A DNA stretch of 64,000 nucleotides from Linanthus parryae. Its lineage: Eukaryota; Streptophyta; Magnoliopsida; Ericales; Polemoniaceae. The stretch lies in the NCBI GenBank assembly GCA_023055425.1, contig JALGPY010000002.1, positions 137,759,927 to 137,823,926 on the forward strand, in the 5' to 3' direction. Positions 1 through 10,728 of the stretch are shown piece by piece. The notes under the pieces are model-generated. The model was not told the origin of the DNA and ran no database searches. It saw only the letters and a list, made by a program, of their open reading frames with translations. The translations under genes and the position numbers were made by a program. The first letter of the stretch is position 1. Every line of letters begins with the position of its first letter.

Positions 1-2292
1 TCTACGAAGCTCTTGTGTTACCTGAACAGGTTTCTCCACAACTGCTTGTGGTTCCTGTTCATGTTCCATAATCGGTTCAGTGATTTGTGGTTCTTGAACC
101 TCTTCAAGTTCTACATTCCTCCCACTTGCTTCTTTAGAGACAAATTCTCTTTCTAGAAATACACCGGTCCGAGCAACAAACACTTTGTTCTCGGTTGGAT
201 TGTAGAAGTAGTAACCCTTAGTTTCCTTAGGGTACCCCACAAATTTACACTTATCCGATTTAGGCCCTAGCTTGTCTGATTGTAAACGTTTTACATAGAC
301 ATCGCAGCCCCAAATTCTCATGAACGACAGCGTAGGACGCCTCCCACTCCACATCTCATATGGTGTCTTCATGACTGATTTGGATGGAACACGGTTAATG
401 GTGAAAGCTGCACTTAATAGAGCGTAGCCCCAAAATGACAATGGAAGATCGGTTTGACACATCATAGATCGAACCATATCCAATAGGGTTCGATTCCTCC
501 TTTCGGACACGCCATTCCATTGTGGCGTTCCGGGTGGAGTGAGTTGGGACACAATCCCACACTCTATAAGATAGTCGTCAAACTCTTGGCTTAAGTATTC
601 TCCTCCACGATCCGATCGTAGAGTCTTTATACTTTTTCCAAGTTGCTTCTCTACTTCATTCTTGAATTCTTTGAACACTTCAAAGGATTCGGATTTTGCC
701 CTCATAAGGTACACAAATCCATATCTACTGTAATCATCAGTAAAAGTAATGAAGTAGACATAACCACCTCTGGCAGGCGTGGAAAATGGCCCACACACAT
801 CGGTATGTATGAGCGCCAATTGCTCACTAGTCCTCTCACCTTTCTTATTGAAAGGGGACTTTGTCATTTTTCCCAATAAACAAGCCTCACATGTCTCATA
901 TGATTCAAAACAAAATGAGTCTAGTAATCCATCCTTATGGAGTCTTGATACACGTTTCTCATTTGTGTGGCCTAAACGATAGTGCCATAAATAAGCTGGA
1001 TTTAAATCATTTATTTTAATCCGCTTGGTATTAATGTTGTAGACAGGATTGCTTAGATCAAGGACATAAAGTCCATTAAATAATTGCGCACTAAAATAGT
1101 GAATATTATTCAAATAAAAGGAAGAACAATTGTTCTTTATTGAAATAATAAAACCATCCTTGTCCAAACAAGAAATAGAAATAATGTTTCTGCTCATAGC
1201 AGGCACAAAATAGCAATTATTTAATTCTAAAACTAATCCTGAAGGCAGAGATAGCTCGCACACGTCTATGGCCAACGCAGCAACCTTTGCTCCATTCCCA
1301 ACGCGTAGATCTACCTCTCCTTTAGCCAATCTTCTACTTCTCTTTAGATCCTGCATATTTCGACAAATATGAGATCCACATCCAGTATCTAATACCCATG
1401 ATGTAGAGACAGTTAAATTGACATCTACAACAAAAATACCTGGTGGTGGTGGAATCACTATTCCAAGCCTCTTGTCCTCCAGATATTTTGGGCAGTTCCT
1501 CCTCCAGTGTCCAGGCTGACTGCAATAGTGACACTCACCTTTAGTCACGGCCTTGGCAATGCCACCAACAGGCTTAAGGGCAGGTTCCTTGGACTTGGCA
1601 ACTGACTTGCCTTTTCCCTTGGAGGAAAAGGCAAACCTTTTGCCCTTTCCTTTCTGTACCATCATAATGGCCTTGCCCTTACCCTTGTTGATGCTCTGTT
1701 CAGCCGTCCTCAACATATTGAGCAAATCTGGCAGTGGTTTAACGATCTCGTTCATGTTATAGTTCATAATGAACTGTCCATAACTCTCGGGCAACGATTG
1801 CAACACGAGATTGGTTGCAAACTCTTGGCCGACCGGGAACCCTAGTCGGGCGAGATTCTCCAAGTATCCGATCATTCGGAGTACATGGGGTCCCACCGGG
1901 TTCCCTTCTGCCATATGACATTTGAACAGTGCCTTTGAGACCTCATACCTCTCTACCCTCGCCTGCTCTTGGAAGAGCTGCTTTAGATGTTCGATCATAT
2001 CGACAGCATTCATGTTTTCGTGTTGCTTCTGAAGCTCAGAAGTCATGGTGCAAAGCATTAGGCAGGCCGCATCATTAGCGTCGTCAACACGCTTTTGATA
2101 CGCCTTTAAGGCAGCAGGTGTTTGGTTCTCTGGACCTTCTGGAACATGCTCATCTATTGCGTACATTTTCTTCTCTTGCTTGAGAACAATTCTCAAGTTT
2201 CTGTACCAATCAAGAAAGTTGGTTCCAGAGAGCTTGTCCTTCTCAATGACAGATCGTAGGGAATGTTGTGAACTCGATGAGTTGTTTGCCAT
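1..2292 (-). CDS. Angela-1 gag-pol polyprotein, N-terminal 764 codons (gag, protease, integrase), open to the edge
   Basis: ATG at 2292-2290 opens a frame with no stop down to position 1; I checked every triplet. In order: a Copia gag domain (about residues 10-240); a CCHC zinc knuckle starting at Cys254 (CHYCSQPGHWRRNC); an aspartic protease motif with Asp302 (LDTGCGSH); the GAG-pre-integrase HHCC region around residues 420-470 (WHYRLGH...CEACLLGK); and an integrase core with Asp498 (HTDVCGPF), Asp561 (RSDRGGEY) and Glu597 (SERRNRT). Exactly 35 residues lie between the last two acidic residues, the canonical D,D-35-E. Basic Gly-Lys-rich stretches precede the knuckle. The frame would continue into RT and RNase H outside the window. 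The product would act in cytoplasmic virus-like particles and then in nuclear integration of the element's cDNA. Whether the complete element is functional cannot be seen here. Confidence 0.93.
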   Translation of the reverse strand, partial: MANNSSSSQHSLRSVIEKDKLSGTNFLDWYRNLRIVLKQEKKMYAIDEHVPEGPENQTPAALKAYQKRVDDANDAACLMLCTMTSELQKQHENMNAVDMIEHLKQLFQEQARVERYEVSKALFKCHMAEGNPVGPHVLRMIGYLENLARLGFPVGQEFATNLVLQSLPESYGQFIMNYNMNEIVKPLPDLLNMLRTAEQSINKGKGKAIMMVQKGKGKRFAFSSKGKGKSVAKSKEPALKPVGGIAKAVTKGECHYCSQPGHWRRNCPKYLEDKRLGIVIPPPPGIFVVDVNLTVSTSWVLDTGCGSHICRNMQDLKRSRRLAKGEVDLRVGNGAKVAALAIDVCELSLPSGLVLELNNCYFVPAMSRNIISISCLDKDGFIISIKNNCSSFYLNNIHYFSAQLFNGLYVLDLSNPVYNINTKRIKINDLNPAYLWHYRLGHTNEKRVSRLHKDGLLDSFCFESYETCEACLLGKMTKSPFNKKGERTSEQLALIHTDVCGPFSTPARGGYVYFITFTDDYSRYGFVYLMRAKSESFEVFKEFKNEVEKQLGKSIKTLRSDRGGEYLSQEFDDYLIECGIVSQLTPPGTPQWNGVSERRNRTLLDMVRSMMCQTDLPLSFWGYALLSAAFTINRVPSKSVMKTPYEMWSGRRPTLSFMRIWGCDVYVKRLQSDKLGPKSDKCKFVGYPKETKGYYFYNPTENKVFVARTGVFLEREFVSKEASGRNVELEEVQEPQITEPIMEHEQEPQAVVEKPVQVTQELRR

Positions 2293-3955
2293 TTGGAATT
2301 CTACAAAAGGAAAATACGCAAGTTTTAGTATTTGTGAATTTTTGACTATATTCAATAATGGCTAGTTTATCAAGTATAGCTCCCACTATTTTTCTACGGA
2401 TTAATAACCCTCAAGATATTAATGCGGAAAATATCCCCATATTTTCTAGTGGGCCAAGATCCATCTTTCATCTCCTTATGAGCTTGCTTTGGCAAGTCAC
2501 CCATAATTTGACTACTTTAGGTAGGAACGATTCCAATTGCATCCCATATGCAACTCTTGGTTCAATCGGGCAAATAACTCCTTATTTATCCATCCATATG
2601 GATAATCCCAATTGATTGCCTCTAGGTTTCTTAATCAAATTAATGGCCTAGTTGTGTTCAACCTCTTATCTAAACAATTGCACATTGTTACGTGCCATCG
2701 CATTCCATCATTATGAACCAAGTCACCATGCTTTGGCACGCACGAGCCTTATAAATAATGATGATAATGAGTGTTTAAATAACGAGAAGGCAAGAACACA
2801 ATATTTGAATTTTGAGGGATTTTAAATTCAATTCTTAATTGTTTTGTTGATCAATATCAACTAATCTATCTATTTGAGTTTGGGCACAACTCCAAATAAT
2901 AGATCCGGGTTGTCTAATTATCTTATTATCCTAATTGCATGCCTCATCCATACACCAACCACACAAATAATAAGACAATAAATAAACAACCACAAAACAG
3001 AAATTAAACGTGATGTGGATATGGCCTTTTTCTAGACTAAGATAATTCCAAGCCAATGGAATTATCTATAAACCCTAAAGCAAACACATCTCCATGCGCC
3101 TTTGATCTTTTGATCCATCCTTCATAGTCTTGTGGAATGCTCCATGCTCCATCTTTTGTGGCTTCTTTGGCTTTGGGCTTCTTTTTCTTCAATCTCGGCT
3201 AACAATCTACTTTATCTAGCACTAGCTAATATCTATACTAAATAAAATAAATCTCACAAGTTGAGAAAAAAAATGGCACGCAGGCCATAAAACCCTAATT
3301 AATTATTACATTTAATTGATCAGCTCGCAGGCCGTAAAACCAAACCACAAAATTAAACATCCACATCAAACCACATCCTAAGGCCATATCCAATCACCAT
3401 GCGATTTGCACATAAACAGTTAAAATCCAATTTTAACGCGCTTGGTCAATTTTAATTGATTTTAGGATTTCTAGGGTTAAAACGGTCCATGGGCCCAACA
3501 ATCAAATTGCCCGGGCCCAATAAAGTGAACCACAAGGCCCTAGGGCCGGCCCGGCCCAAAACCCACAAGGCTAGGCCCGCGGGTTAGGGCCGTCCGGCCC
3601 CTAGGGCGGCCAAGCTTGGGCGGCAAGCAAGGGTGGCGATCCCTAGGGGGGGCCGAACCTCCTTGAGGGAGTTGTTTCCAAAACAACTCCCTTGCTTGGT
3701 GCCTAAGTTTGGTTGTTTTCTTGTTTTGGGAGAACTCCTTCTTCCCCAAGGATGCCCAAACCCTAGATCTAAGATCCTAAAATTTCTCAAACTCACCAAT
3801 TCATGCATCCAATGCAAAAAATGGGTCTTGTTATGATTAATTGACAAATTGCATCCCATGCTTGATTTGTCTTGTTTTGCGCGATAAACAATCAAATTAA
3901 GGTGTAAAACAACTAAAACGTAACACATAAACCACGTTTATGCTCTACGACCTGT
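2293..3955 (-). other. Angela-1 untranslated leader between PBS and gag
   Basis: About 1.66 kb with no supportable gene. The part near gag is AT-rich. The stretch 3480-3760 is strongly GC-rich, with repeated GGCCC/GGGCC runs that could fold stably in the RNA. Short ORFs over the GC-rich part lack any known domain and look like composition effects. The degenerate Angela-2 copy keeps homology to the gag-proximal part of this leader (about 2530-2790 here against about 44130-44390 there), so the leader is ancestral to the family. Confidence 0.7.
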
Positions 3956-3968
3956 GGCTCTGATACCA
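3956..3968 (-). other. Angela-1 primer-binding site (initiator Met tRNA)
   Basis: On the minus strand this reads TGGTATCAGAGCC, complementary to the 3' end of plant initiator methionine tRNA, the usual primer for Copia reverse transcription. It lies one base inside the LTR boundary. Confidence 0.92.
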
Positions 3969-3969
3969 C

Positions 3970-5402
3970 TGTAGGGTTTTGATTCATGGATCGCACAACG
4001 GAAGCATAATCAAACATAAAACCATGCAAAACCCTCCAAGGATCACAAGTCAAGAGACATAACGATGGTAAAGGTTAGAAATCATAAACACACCTTTGGG
4101 TTCTCCTTGATGACTTCAAACGCGAATAATGTCACGTTCTCTATAGTTGATCCACGCCTAGAGTTGATCCTAGATCTCCCAACTCCTTTGGTGCTAGCCC
4201 AGAATAGGAAGAGGAAGAAGAAATCACGCAAAACGAGACCCAAAGGAGGGTCTCGGCCTCCTTTGGCCGACGGGGACGGGGCGGCGGCAAGGGGGCGGTT
4301 CGGGCCTCCTTGTTGCTTGCTCTCTCTCCTTTTGTTCTCTCCCACTCTTGTTATGTTCACTTAATGAGCATAAGTTATGTGGGAAGGAAGGAAGGAAGCT
4401 CCTTTATATAGTCCAACAAATCCTTGTTAACTACCTAAAGGACTTATTCTAGTCCTACTAGAATTCAATTTAGTCCCTTCCTTGCAAATTAGTCCCTACT
4501 AAGTTTGCAAGGTTTTGCAAAGTGATCCTTCTAATTAATTAATCCAATTAATTAATTCCCAAATCTAGTTCAACTCTATATAGCGTGTGACCCCATAGGT
4601 TCTATCTAGTTGGTAGCAACTATTTGCTAATATGGAGCGGTCTCTAGCAAAACATCCATTCTAGCCAACTAATAGAATAGTCATCTTGACAACCTTTGTA
4701 CAAGTAATTGTCTCATCCCTTTGTCCTCATATCCGGATTGGACACGAGACATACAAGTCACACTCGTATATCCAATCCATAGTTTCTCGATCCATGGGAA
4801 TAGCCTTATTCGTGCAAATAACATCAATATCCCATATTGATTTATTTGAGTCTGGTCAGACATTCTATAAGCACTATCCCTCGAGTGGCCTAGGATATTT
4901 GCTCCCGTTATGTGGGAGGGACAAATCCTATCTACGTCCACTACGATCTCTAAGCTTGCTTCTCATTGTATCCAGTACACGCCTTTATAACTACCCAGTT
5001 ACGGTGTAGCGTTTAACGCTACCAAGATCACAATGATCCACAACTTGAATATCTAGTGACTTCAAGTCTAAGGATGACAATACCATTGCACCGCGAGAAG
5101 CGCTTGTGACTTAACATAACGTGTATGTAGCCTTCTCGGTGATGGGTCAATCCAGTGCAACATTCCGTAATGCACACCTATGTGTTGGATCGTGATATCT
5201 CCATATCAATCCAACCCCATACTAGTCTATAAATGATTGTCCCATTAATCATTATACTTGACTAGGGATATTTAAGATAAACAACACAATTGCAAATCTA
5301 AGGACTTCATTATATTAAATATCCAATAAATAATAAATGAATTTTCTAGCCATATACAAATTCATACTAAACTAGATTGCCTCTAGGGCATCTATTCCAA
5401 CA
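3970..5402 (-). repeat. Angela-1 5' LTR (1433 bp)
   Basis: Runs from TGTAGGG to TCCAACA on the plus strand, so TG...CA ends. The left border is set by the PBS and the right border by the Angela-type terminus. A TATA box (TATATAAAGG on the minus strand) lies at 4401-4410. A GC-rich block at 4240-4320 lies downstream of the TATA box in the transcribed part. The LTR of Angela-2 at 7275-9057 aligns along its length. The right end lies only 40 bp upstream of the candidate host ATG at 5443. Confidence 0.92.
4401..4410 (-). promoter_or_regulatory. TATA box of the Angela-1 LTR promoter
   Basis: Minus-strand TATATAAAGG. The same motif is kept at the matching place in the Angela-2 LTR (7647-7656). It would place the transcription start roughly 30 bp further left, and transcripts run leftwards through gag-pol. 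Confidence 0.7.
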
Positions 5403-5442
5403 AATCTCTCCCTACCTGTTCAAACCAACATATCTAGACGGT

Positions 5443-5560
5443 ATGGAGGAGAATAGGAAGATGAAGAAGCAGAGCGTCGCTGCCATTAGAGGTGGCAATC
5501 AATACCCTAAAAGGGACGGTGGATTAATTGCTCGCGAACATCGAACTTCGACCAAATCAG
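5443..5560 (+). CDS. Candidate first coding exon of a host gene (unidentified)
   Basis: ATG at 5443 opens 39 codons beginning MEENRKMKKQ, rich in Lys/Arg, and the exon would end ...AAATCAG before a consensus plant 5' splice site (CAG|GTGAGT at 5561). T-rich, intron-like DNA follows, with plausible 3' splice sites such as TTCTTGGCAG at about 6002 and TTGGTAG near 6122. I could not join it to a second exon in an open frame: the first acceptor gives an early stop. I do not recognise the protein. The Angela-1 LTR ends 40 bp upstream, so the native promoter is probably displaced. It could be a live gene start, a truncated gene or chance. Confidence 0.35.
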
Positions 5561-6557
5561 GTGAGTTCATTTTCCGGTGGTACGAAATTCGACCAACTCC
5601 CCCTAACCGGCCGATCCATGCTTAATGGCTCGGAAATTTGTTATTTTGATTATGATTTTTGGGGAATCGGAGTAAGGGACAGTGGCCTTTTTTTATGGGT
5701 TCAGGGTTTTGTCACTCTCTATCTGGGTTTTGATTCGCTCCTGCTACTTTGTGATTTTGGTTTGCTTCTGAGATTGGTTTGGAGAAATTAGGGTTCTTGC
5801 TTAACTGTTTTAAAGCCTTGGTTTGTCGTTTTCTGGGGCGGATTTACGGAATTTCTCTTGTCGTTCTTGCTCTTCTCTGTGAAGACCGTGGTTTGCTTTC
5901 GGTAATTGTATGAATGTGTCATGATGATTTTTTTCCAATTCTTCAGTGATGATGAATTGATATGTTGAATTAAGGGTTGAGAAATTGCTACTTTCTTGGC
6001 AGGGTAATTAGATTTTGAGTCATGGTAAGTGCAATCTTCTTTGACTGTTTTCAATCTTAAATTTGAGTTTGTTGTTGTTTGTTTTTGTTTTAGTTTTTGT
6101 TTGTTTGTTTTTGTGTTGGTAGTGGGGATTCGAAGGAGGTGGTGTTCTTGGTGAGGAATCAGTGGTGGTGGTGGTGGTGGTGTTGGTGCTAGTGGGGATG
6201 TGGGGGTGCTGGTGGAGGTGGTAGCCAAGAACATGAACAAAATAAACATAAAATACAAATAGGGTCAAAATGGTCATACAAAGTCAGATTGCACTCCCAC
6301 CCCACTAACTGATTGTAATAGAATGGTGATATTTGTCCACCCTACATCCAATGATAGGGGAGTAGTTGTCTTGACGAGGGTGTATTGGTATATATCCAAA
6401 CAACATGGGTGTATTTGTAAACAATCCAAACTTAAGGGGTGGAAAGTTTTCCTTTACCCAAGGATCTAAGATGATGGGAACTCGTAATTTTTTTGGTCAC
6501 CGATTTAAGTATAGAAATCCGTTTTGGACTAAACGGTTAAAAATTGTATACTTTAAG
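5561..6557 (+). other. Intron-like, low-complexity host DNA
   Basis: T-rich sequence with GTTTGTTTTTG tracts (6065-6120) and a GGTGGTGGTGG run (6160-6180), as in plant introns. Minus-strand ORFs here translate to Thr/Pro-rich low-complexity peptides and are not real genes. No transposon termini are seen. Confidence 0.45.
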
Positions 6558-7000
6558 TGTAACGCCCCATAACCAAGGATTATTTTAAGACAAAATAGAA
6601 CAATAATACTATCTGCAGATTACCACAGTTGGTGCAAAACACAAATACAATTTCTTCTGATACAACCAACAGTTTAATTAATTTAACCAGTTCGTTCCGT
6701 ACATGACTCAATATCAAAATTATTTATTTTTGTAAAAGGAGTCTATAAATAAATGTTTACACTGATCCATATGACACAATTCTATCAAATATAATAAAGC
6801 TATACTGTCCACCATCATCTACAATACTGTTGTGGTTGAGCTCGCGCTCAGTAAGATTTTCACCGAAACATTGAGGTGAAATGCAATAACAATATAATTA
6901 TAGTATGTTACACGTAATATTACATACCACGTAATAATTATTTAGCACACAATAGAATGCTAGCGCACATGATTGAATAATAACGACACTAAAAAAATCG
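6558..7000 (-). mobile_element. Decayed chromovirus-type LTR fragment
   Basis: Starts TGTAACGCCCCATAACC, which read on the minus strand ends ...GGGGCGTTACA, like the GGGCGTGACA end of the Tekay LTR in this window. At about 6840-6862 the minus strand reads CTTACTGAGCGCGAGCTCAA, resembling the TACTGAGCTTGCAGTAAGCTC motif near the Tekay LTR 3' end (about 49047-49067). No internal domain adjoins it, so a truncated or solo LTR is likely. The right border is a guess. Confidence 0.4.
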
Positions 7001-7037
7001 GCATACATTTAACACGAAGTATGTTTATTAACCGTAA

Positions 7038-7274
7038 GGCCTCGTTTGGGTTATAGATAAGAAATGCAGGGATAAGGCTTATGTTGGGATAAGAGCACGT
7101 TGATTAAGAGTAACTCTTACGCGGTAATCCAAGCTGGGGTAGAATTGTATGTCATGCTCTTTGTCCTAAGACACTCTCTGCTAATAGTGTCTAATAGAAC
7201 ATTGTCCATAATTGGAGTCCAGTGTATACTCAGCGTTACTGACACTCTTGAAATTGACATGGTGTTCAAAAAAC
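7038..7274. mobile_element. Possible MITE/DNA-transposon end, truncated
   Basis: Begins GGCCTCGTTTGGGTTATAG, resembling terminal inverted repeats seen in several plant hAT or PIF/Harbinger-type MITEs. The matching inverted end is not present before the Angela-2 LTR starts at 7275, so it is either cut or not a MITE. Confidence 0.25.
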
Positions 7275-9057
7275 TGTGGGGTTTTGTAACGGTTAACGTA
7301 GCGAAAAAAAAATAATAATTAAGATCCGCACAAGACCCACAAAGGATCACAGGAAGAGACATCATAACGATAGTAAATGTTTTAGTATCAAATACCTTGT
7401 TTGTCTCCTTGGATGACTTCAAACGCAAAATAGAGATCGCGCCTCTACAGATAGTCCACGCCTAGGATCAAGCTCTAGATTCTTCCGCATCTTGTGCTAG
7501 AAACCGGTGGAAGAAGAAAGAAGAATAGTCATGCAACATAGACAAAAAGAGGCTCGGCCTCTTCCCTGCTGAAGGGTTGAGGGGGGGGGGGGGGTCTCAC
7601 TCAATGTGTGTTATGACCATTAGTTGAGAAAATAAGCTAGGAGTGTCCTTTATATAGTCTAACAACTCCTTGTTAACTACATATTAGCCCCTCTCCTAAT
7701 CATGTCCATACACGGATTATTCCAACTTGCAAATTAGTCCTACTAAGTTTGCAATTAGTTGCGTATTGATCCTTCCATTTATCCTTGATGATGAAAGCCA
7801 AAAGATCAGAGACACTAAGTCTCAAAGCTCCAAACCTTTGAGATATTGTAGTGCTTATGTTAATTATTTTGTTTCTAATAGTTTCTGTGATTGCAGGATT
7901 GGATATTGGATTGAGTGATGAGATTATCATTCAAATATTGTCTCTTTCAAATACCATTGAGCCTATATTTAGAAAATATAAGTCTCACAGATTGCAGGAT
8001 TTAGTTTTAAGCACAAACTTGTGAACTGGCAGTCAAAGCTCTAAAGCTTTGAGATTGCATTATACTCTTAACTGCTGAACCGTGCTTAACTGTTTTTAGT
8101 ATGCAGGAACACTTAGATGGATTCAAGACTGGAAAATGACTTGGGAATTAGTCCTACTAAGTTTCCAAGTAGTTGCGTATTGATCCTTCAATTTAATTAA
8201 TCATATTAATTAATTCCCAAGTCTAGCTTAATCCATATGGCGTGTGACCCCATAGGTTTATACTTAGTTGATAGTAACAATTACTAACATGGAGAGGTGT
8301 CTAGCAACACATCCATGCCACCGAACTAATAGATATCGTCAGTAATCTGACAAACCTTGTGCAAGTATTGTCTCATCCCTTTGTCTCTATATCCGGATTG
8401 GACACGAGACATACCAGTCACACTCGTACATCGAATCCATAGTTTCTCAATCCTGGTAATAGTCTTATCCAAGCAGATAACATCAGTATCCTATATTGAT
8501 TTATCTGAGTCTGGCCAGACATTCTATAAGCACTACCCCTCGACTGGCCGCAGATATTTGCTTCCGTTATGTGGGAGGGACAAATTCTATCTACATCACT
8601 ACCATCTCTAAGCTTGCTTCCTATTGTGTCCGGTTAGCGCCTTTATTACTACTCAGTTACGGTGTAGCGTTTGACGTTATCAAAACACAATATTCCACAA
8701 CTAGAGGATCTAGTGACTTCAAGTCTATGGCTTACAATACCGTTGTCACTACGAGAAGCACTTGTGACTTTACATAACTTGTATGTAGCCTTCTCGTCAT
8801 GGGTCAATCCTGTATGCCATTACCCCTAATATACCCATGTGTTTGATCGTTATATCTCCATATCAATCCATCCCCATACTAGTCTATAGTTGATTGTCCT
8901 GTTAATCTATATAATCGACTAGGGATATTTAAGAATATAATATTTATATTCAAATGACTTCATTCATGTTAACATATCTCCATATCGATAACATAATGAA
9001 TAGTAAATCCATATAAATGTCACAAGAAATAGATTGCCTCTAGGGCTTTCTCCAATA
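7275..9057 (-). repeat. Angela-2 3' LTR with an internal insertion
   Basis: Starts TGTGGGGTTTTG, matching Angela-1 TGTAGGGTTTTG, and ends TCCAATA where Angela-1 has TCCAACA. Removing the 370-bp insert and its 44-bp duplication leaves close to the 1.43 kb of Angela-1. It has a TATA box at 7647-7656 (minus) and a poly(G) run near 7577-7592. The PPT complement follows directly on the right, proving this is the 3' LTR of a minus-strand element. Confidence 0.85.
7776..8145. other. 370-bp insert in the Angela-2 LTR between 44-bp direct repeats
   Basis: The LTR segment ATTAGTCCTACTAAGTTT...GATCCTTC occurs twice (7732-7775 and 8146-8189) around this insert; Angela-1 has one copy. The insert starts near CCTTGATGATGAAAGCCAAA, similar to DNA beside the SIRE PPT (CCTTGATGAAAGACAAAACC at about 17390). 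It also carries CAAAGCT...AAGCTTTGAG half-palindromes like the SIRE palindrome family. A 44-bp duplication is far longer than an LTR-element TSD, so break repair with copied filler DNA is more likely than transposition. Confidence 0.5.
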
Positions 9058-9070
9058 GTCTCCCACTTGC
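9058..9070 (-). other. Angela-2 polypurine tract
   Basis: Minus-strand GCAAGTGGGAGAC directly before the 3' LTR, the typical plus-strand priming site of Angela/BARE-type Copia elements. Confidence 0.75.
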
Positions 9071-10375
9071 ACTAGAGTCAATCTGGCGCATCAATATGCA
9101 TATTGATCTAGCACAACCCTCATGTTACCGATGCGCAAGGGGCGTAGTAGGCGAGACCTCTGCTGGTACTTCTGCATATATTGACATCTCCTCTATCAAC
9201 AACTGATTGAGATTGAATAATCTGAGTATGTGCATCCCATGCAGTAATATACTCAGTCCTCTATGGTAGAATCGGCAACTGTGTCTTGCATGAAATCCCT
9301 TCCAGCTCACAGTTCCTCCCACTAAGGCAAAACACAAATCTTGACCATAATCTGAAATCATCTTTGTTAGATTGGAAGTTTGCATCAGTGTAAACCTTTT
9401 ATAGTGAACCCTTCCTATCTTCCATATACCATGAATTCATCCTAAGTTCTTCTCAAGTACTTTATGAATATTCTTAATAATCATTCAATGACACTCACCA
9501 GGATTTGACTGGTATCTTTATATCATACCATAGGACATGTATGACCTCGTACATAACATGGAGTATCTCGTGAATCTTATTTATACAGTCCTTTCTCAAT
9601 CTAATTGGAAAGATAATTAGTCTTCCAAAGACTAATTCCATGTGACATGGGTAAGAATCTATATTCTTGTATGTTGAACCATTTCAACAGCTTGTCAAAT
9701 ATGTACCATGACTCAAGCTGTACAACTATCTTGATCTATCTCCATAGATCTTTATAGTTTGTCTCGCCTAAGTCTTTTATTGAAAATCAATTCCCTAGCC
9801 AATCTCTACAAGATTGCCGAGTATGGACATCATTCTCAATGATTAGTATGTCTCTACATACAAGACCAGAAATATAACTATGCTCCCACTAACCTTCTTG
9901 TAAACACAAGCATTTTCTTCATTCTTGATGGAATCAAATCATTTCATTGCATCATTAATCAAAGAGTCCAACTCCTATAGCTTACTTTAATCCATAAATT
10001 GACCGTTATAAATTACACACCTATTAGGCAAACTTTGGATCAATAAAAACCTTTGTTTTGTGTCATACACATCCTCAAGGAGGTTTCACATCCATTTGAA
10101 AAATTGTGTAAGCTACAATTTCAAGCGAGATGCGAATGGATTTAAGCATCGCAACTGGGGAAAGAGTTCTTCATAGTCTATACTATGAACTTGCATGAAA
10201 CTTTTGTCCACCAACCGTCCCTTAAAAGTAATTGTATTACCATCCATGTTGGTTTCCTCCAACCCACTTGCACCCTATGGGTCTTACCCTCTAGTGGTTC
10301 CACCAAAATCAAAACTTTTTTGCTATACATGGATTCTATTTCATATCCCATGGCTCCAAGCCATTTTCAGAGTAT
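9071..10375 (-). pseudogene. Angela-2 RNase H and reverse transcriptase remnants
   Basis: Minus-strand reading shows a decayed Copia RNase H around 9110-9390, including GGTVSWK. RT N-terminal remnants lie at about 10050-10370, recognised by a degenerate SEKWLxAM...ESMY segment just before the linker. Many stops and frameshifts make it non-coding. It is interrupted at 10375 by the Ale element, and the same reading resumes at 28931. Confidence 0.7.
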
Positions 10376-10713
10376 TATTAACGTAAAAGGGCTCAAGTGC
10401 AAAGAAGGCAACGACAAAGGACGGCCAAAGGGGTCATTATGTTATTTACCAAAGGGTTGTGCCTCGCTTAAATATTCTCAGACTTTATTGTAAGCATGTC
10501 ATCATTAGTTGGGCATTAGTAGCATTATTAGATCTTATAATCTGATCCAACGGCTCACAATTAGACCGCTGGATTACTTGTATTTAACATCACTTGTTAA
10601 TGGTAAACCTAAGGTGGCCGCTCATTATTCATGCCTTCATTCTTTGTCTCGTCTTCTTCTTTTTATCTCTGCAAATCTATGAACAAACCCTAGCTTGATC
10701 ATTCAAGCTTTCA
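10376..10713 (+). repeat. Ale 5' LTR (338 bp)
   Basis: Collinear with 28598-28930. It begins TATTAACG and ends ...AAGCTTTCA. A PBS-like TTATCAGAGCC follows at 10716-10726. Many scattered substitutions against the 3' LTR indicate an old insertion. Confidence 0.85.
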
Positions 10714-10715
10714 TT

Positions 10716-10726
10716 TTATCAGAGCC
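10716..10726 (+). other. Ale primer-binding site (Met tRNA type)
   Basis: TTATCAGAGCC, one base away from the consensus GGTATCAGAGCC-type site at its 5' end, two bases after the LTR. Confidence 0.65.
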
Positions 10727-10728
10727 AC

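Larger units (their letters stand above)
1..5402 (-). mobile_element. Angela-1: Copia (Angela/Tork-type) LTR retrotransposon, cut by the window edge
   Basis: A minus-strand element. Reading leftwards it has its 5' LTR at 3970-5402, a PBS at 3956-3968, a long leader, then gag-pol running off position 1. Read on its own strand, the LTR starts TGTTGGAATAGATGCCCTAG, the kind of start known for Angela/BARE-type Copia elements. RT, RNase H, PPT and 3' LTR lie outside the window, so the TSD cannot be checked. The whole visible gag-pol frame is open, which sets it apart from every other autonomous element here and suggests a fairly recent insertion. Confidence 0.93.

Noticed and set aside
3956..3968. 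tRNA-like matches at PBS sites (also 25055, 41348, 49356, 61516)
   Set aside because: Only 12-18 nt complementary to tRNA 3' ends; primer-binding sites, not tRNA genes.
3540..4364. GC-rich ORFs in the Angela-1 leader and LTR
   Set aside because: Mutually overlapping frames in GC-rich runs; they lie in untranslated or LTR DNA of the family.
5788..6277. Thr/Pro/Lys-rich minus-strand ORFs
   Set aside because: Low-complexity reverse reading of a T/G-rich intron-like stretch, with no start context or domain.
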